From assembly GCF_040151475.1 (NCBI RefSeq), contig NZ_JBDKWG010000126.1, positions 1 through 63,346 of the forward strand: a stretch of 63,346 nt of DNA. The letters are read 5' to 3'. Within the stretch, counting starts at the first letter, position 1. Every line of letters starts with the position of its first letter. This stretch comes from CAXBNB01 sp040151475 (GTDB lineage: Bacteria > Bacteroidota > Bacteroidia > Cytophagales > Cyclobacteriaceae). Shown piece by piece: positions 63,134-63,346 of the stretch. The notes beneath the pieces are model-generated. The model searched no databases and was not told the DNA's origin. It was given only the letters and a program-made list of their open reading frames with translations. The position numbers and the translations under genes were made by a program.

Positions 63134-63326
63134 AGAGATAACAAGACTAAGGGATGGTGACTTATAAGAGCCGCCATAGCAACTCCCTATCCATTATTTA
63201 CCTCGAAATCTCCTTCTAGGTAAAACCCCTAAATTTTTAAGTTTGGAAAAACCCCGATATATGGGGATGCCGGATGTATGACCTTTGTTTCATAATTACA
63301 ATGTTTCAAAATAAAACTAAAGAGTC
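63134..63326. promoter_or_regulatory. Upstream region of the truncated last gene
   Basis: Contains the direct repeats GGTAAAACCCC (63219-63229) and GGAAAAACCCC (63245-63255), 26 bp apart, and CCCC/GGGG flanking GATATAT (63252-63266). These may be binding sites for a regulator of the gene starting at 63327. No gene and no clear -7 box was seen. Confidence 0.4.
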
Positions 63327-63346
63327 ATGAAAACTACTACTAATTT
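63327..63346 (+). CDS. Start of a truncated gene
   Basis: ATG at 63327 opens a frame (MKTTTN) cut by the window end after six codons. No function can be assigned; the start is plausible because a structured upstream region precedes it. Confidence 0.35.

Noticed and set aside
62839..63135. 98-residue frame opposite brnT and across the nested palindrome
   Set aside because: It is antisense to the toxin gene and its end is produced by the palindromic repeat.

Overview
The window looks like the chromosome of a Bacteroidota bacterium, most likely a member of the Cytophagales. The evidence is an AT-rich sequence with a SusC/SusD pair behind an ECF sigma/FecR pair, type IX secretion (T9SS) features (PorT and two proteins with T9SS-type C-termini), a fused SecDF, a fused MurF-Alr, tandem DUF6588-like genes, and promoters of the Bacteroidota form TTG-N19-TAnnTTTG. 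This assignment is from gene content only. No tRNA, rRNA, CRISPR array, transposase or phage gene was seen.

Layout. 1-2.2 kb: an accessory edge with an attC-like hairpin and a restriction-modification pair. The methyltransferase is intact; the convergent nuclease is split by a frameshift at an A8 run. 2.3-12.7 kb: one minus-strand locus reading ECF sigma, FecR, SusC, SusD, two secreted calcineurin-type phosphoesterases and a lipoprotein alkaline phosphatase. It looks like an outer-membrane uptake system for an organophosphate. 12.8-31.2 kb: mostly housekeeping genes (thioesterase, MurF-Alr, SNF2-type helicase, aldehyde dehydrogenase, SMP-30, RNA methyltransferase, fumarase, SPOR protein, methionine aminopeptidase, NAD(P)HX repair enzyme, nuoDCBA, acetyltransferase), plus an overlooked 50-residue peptide gene ending in GCGG.

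31.2-40.5 kb: a large T9SS-secreted repeat protein, a YigZ/IMPACT protein, a TPR protein, and a tightly packed plus-strand surface-glycan cluster (GNAT/FemAB-like transferase, GT-A-type glycosyltransferase, sulfotransferase, GT4 glycosyltransferase, small exported protein). Several genes there start with TTG or GTG. 40.5-51.6 kb: porT-ubiE, engB, a DUF5606 gene, fructose-1,6-bisphosphatase, fructosamine kinase, LMW phosphatase, two tandem DUF6588-like outer-membrane proteins, peroxiredoxin, Kdo transferase and RsgA.

51.6-63.3 kb: a HigBA-type toxin-antitoxin pair, a GT2 glycosyltransferase, a small membrane protein behind a consensus promoter, SecDF, an OmpR-type two-component system, a membrane adenylate/guanylate cyclase, an ACC-deaminase-family enzyme, RluD-type pseudouridine synthase, a BrnTA-type toxin-antitoxin pair with a palindromic operator, a nested palindromic repeat, and the first codons of a truncated gene.

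The genes most worth follow-up are the phosphatase-linked SusCD locus, the GCGG peptide, the frameshifted nuclease, the attC-like hairpin and the nested palindrome near the right end. Several start codons were moved downstream of the longest open frame; the reason is given in each entry.
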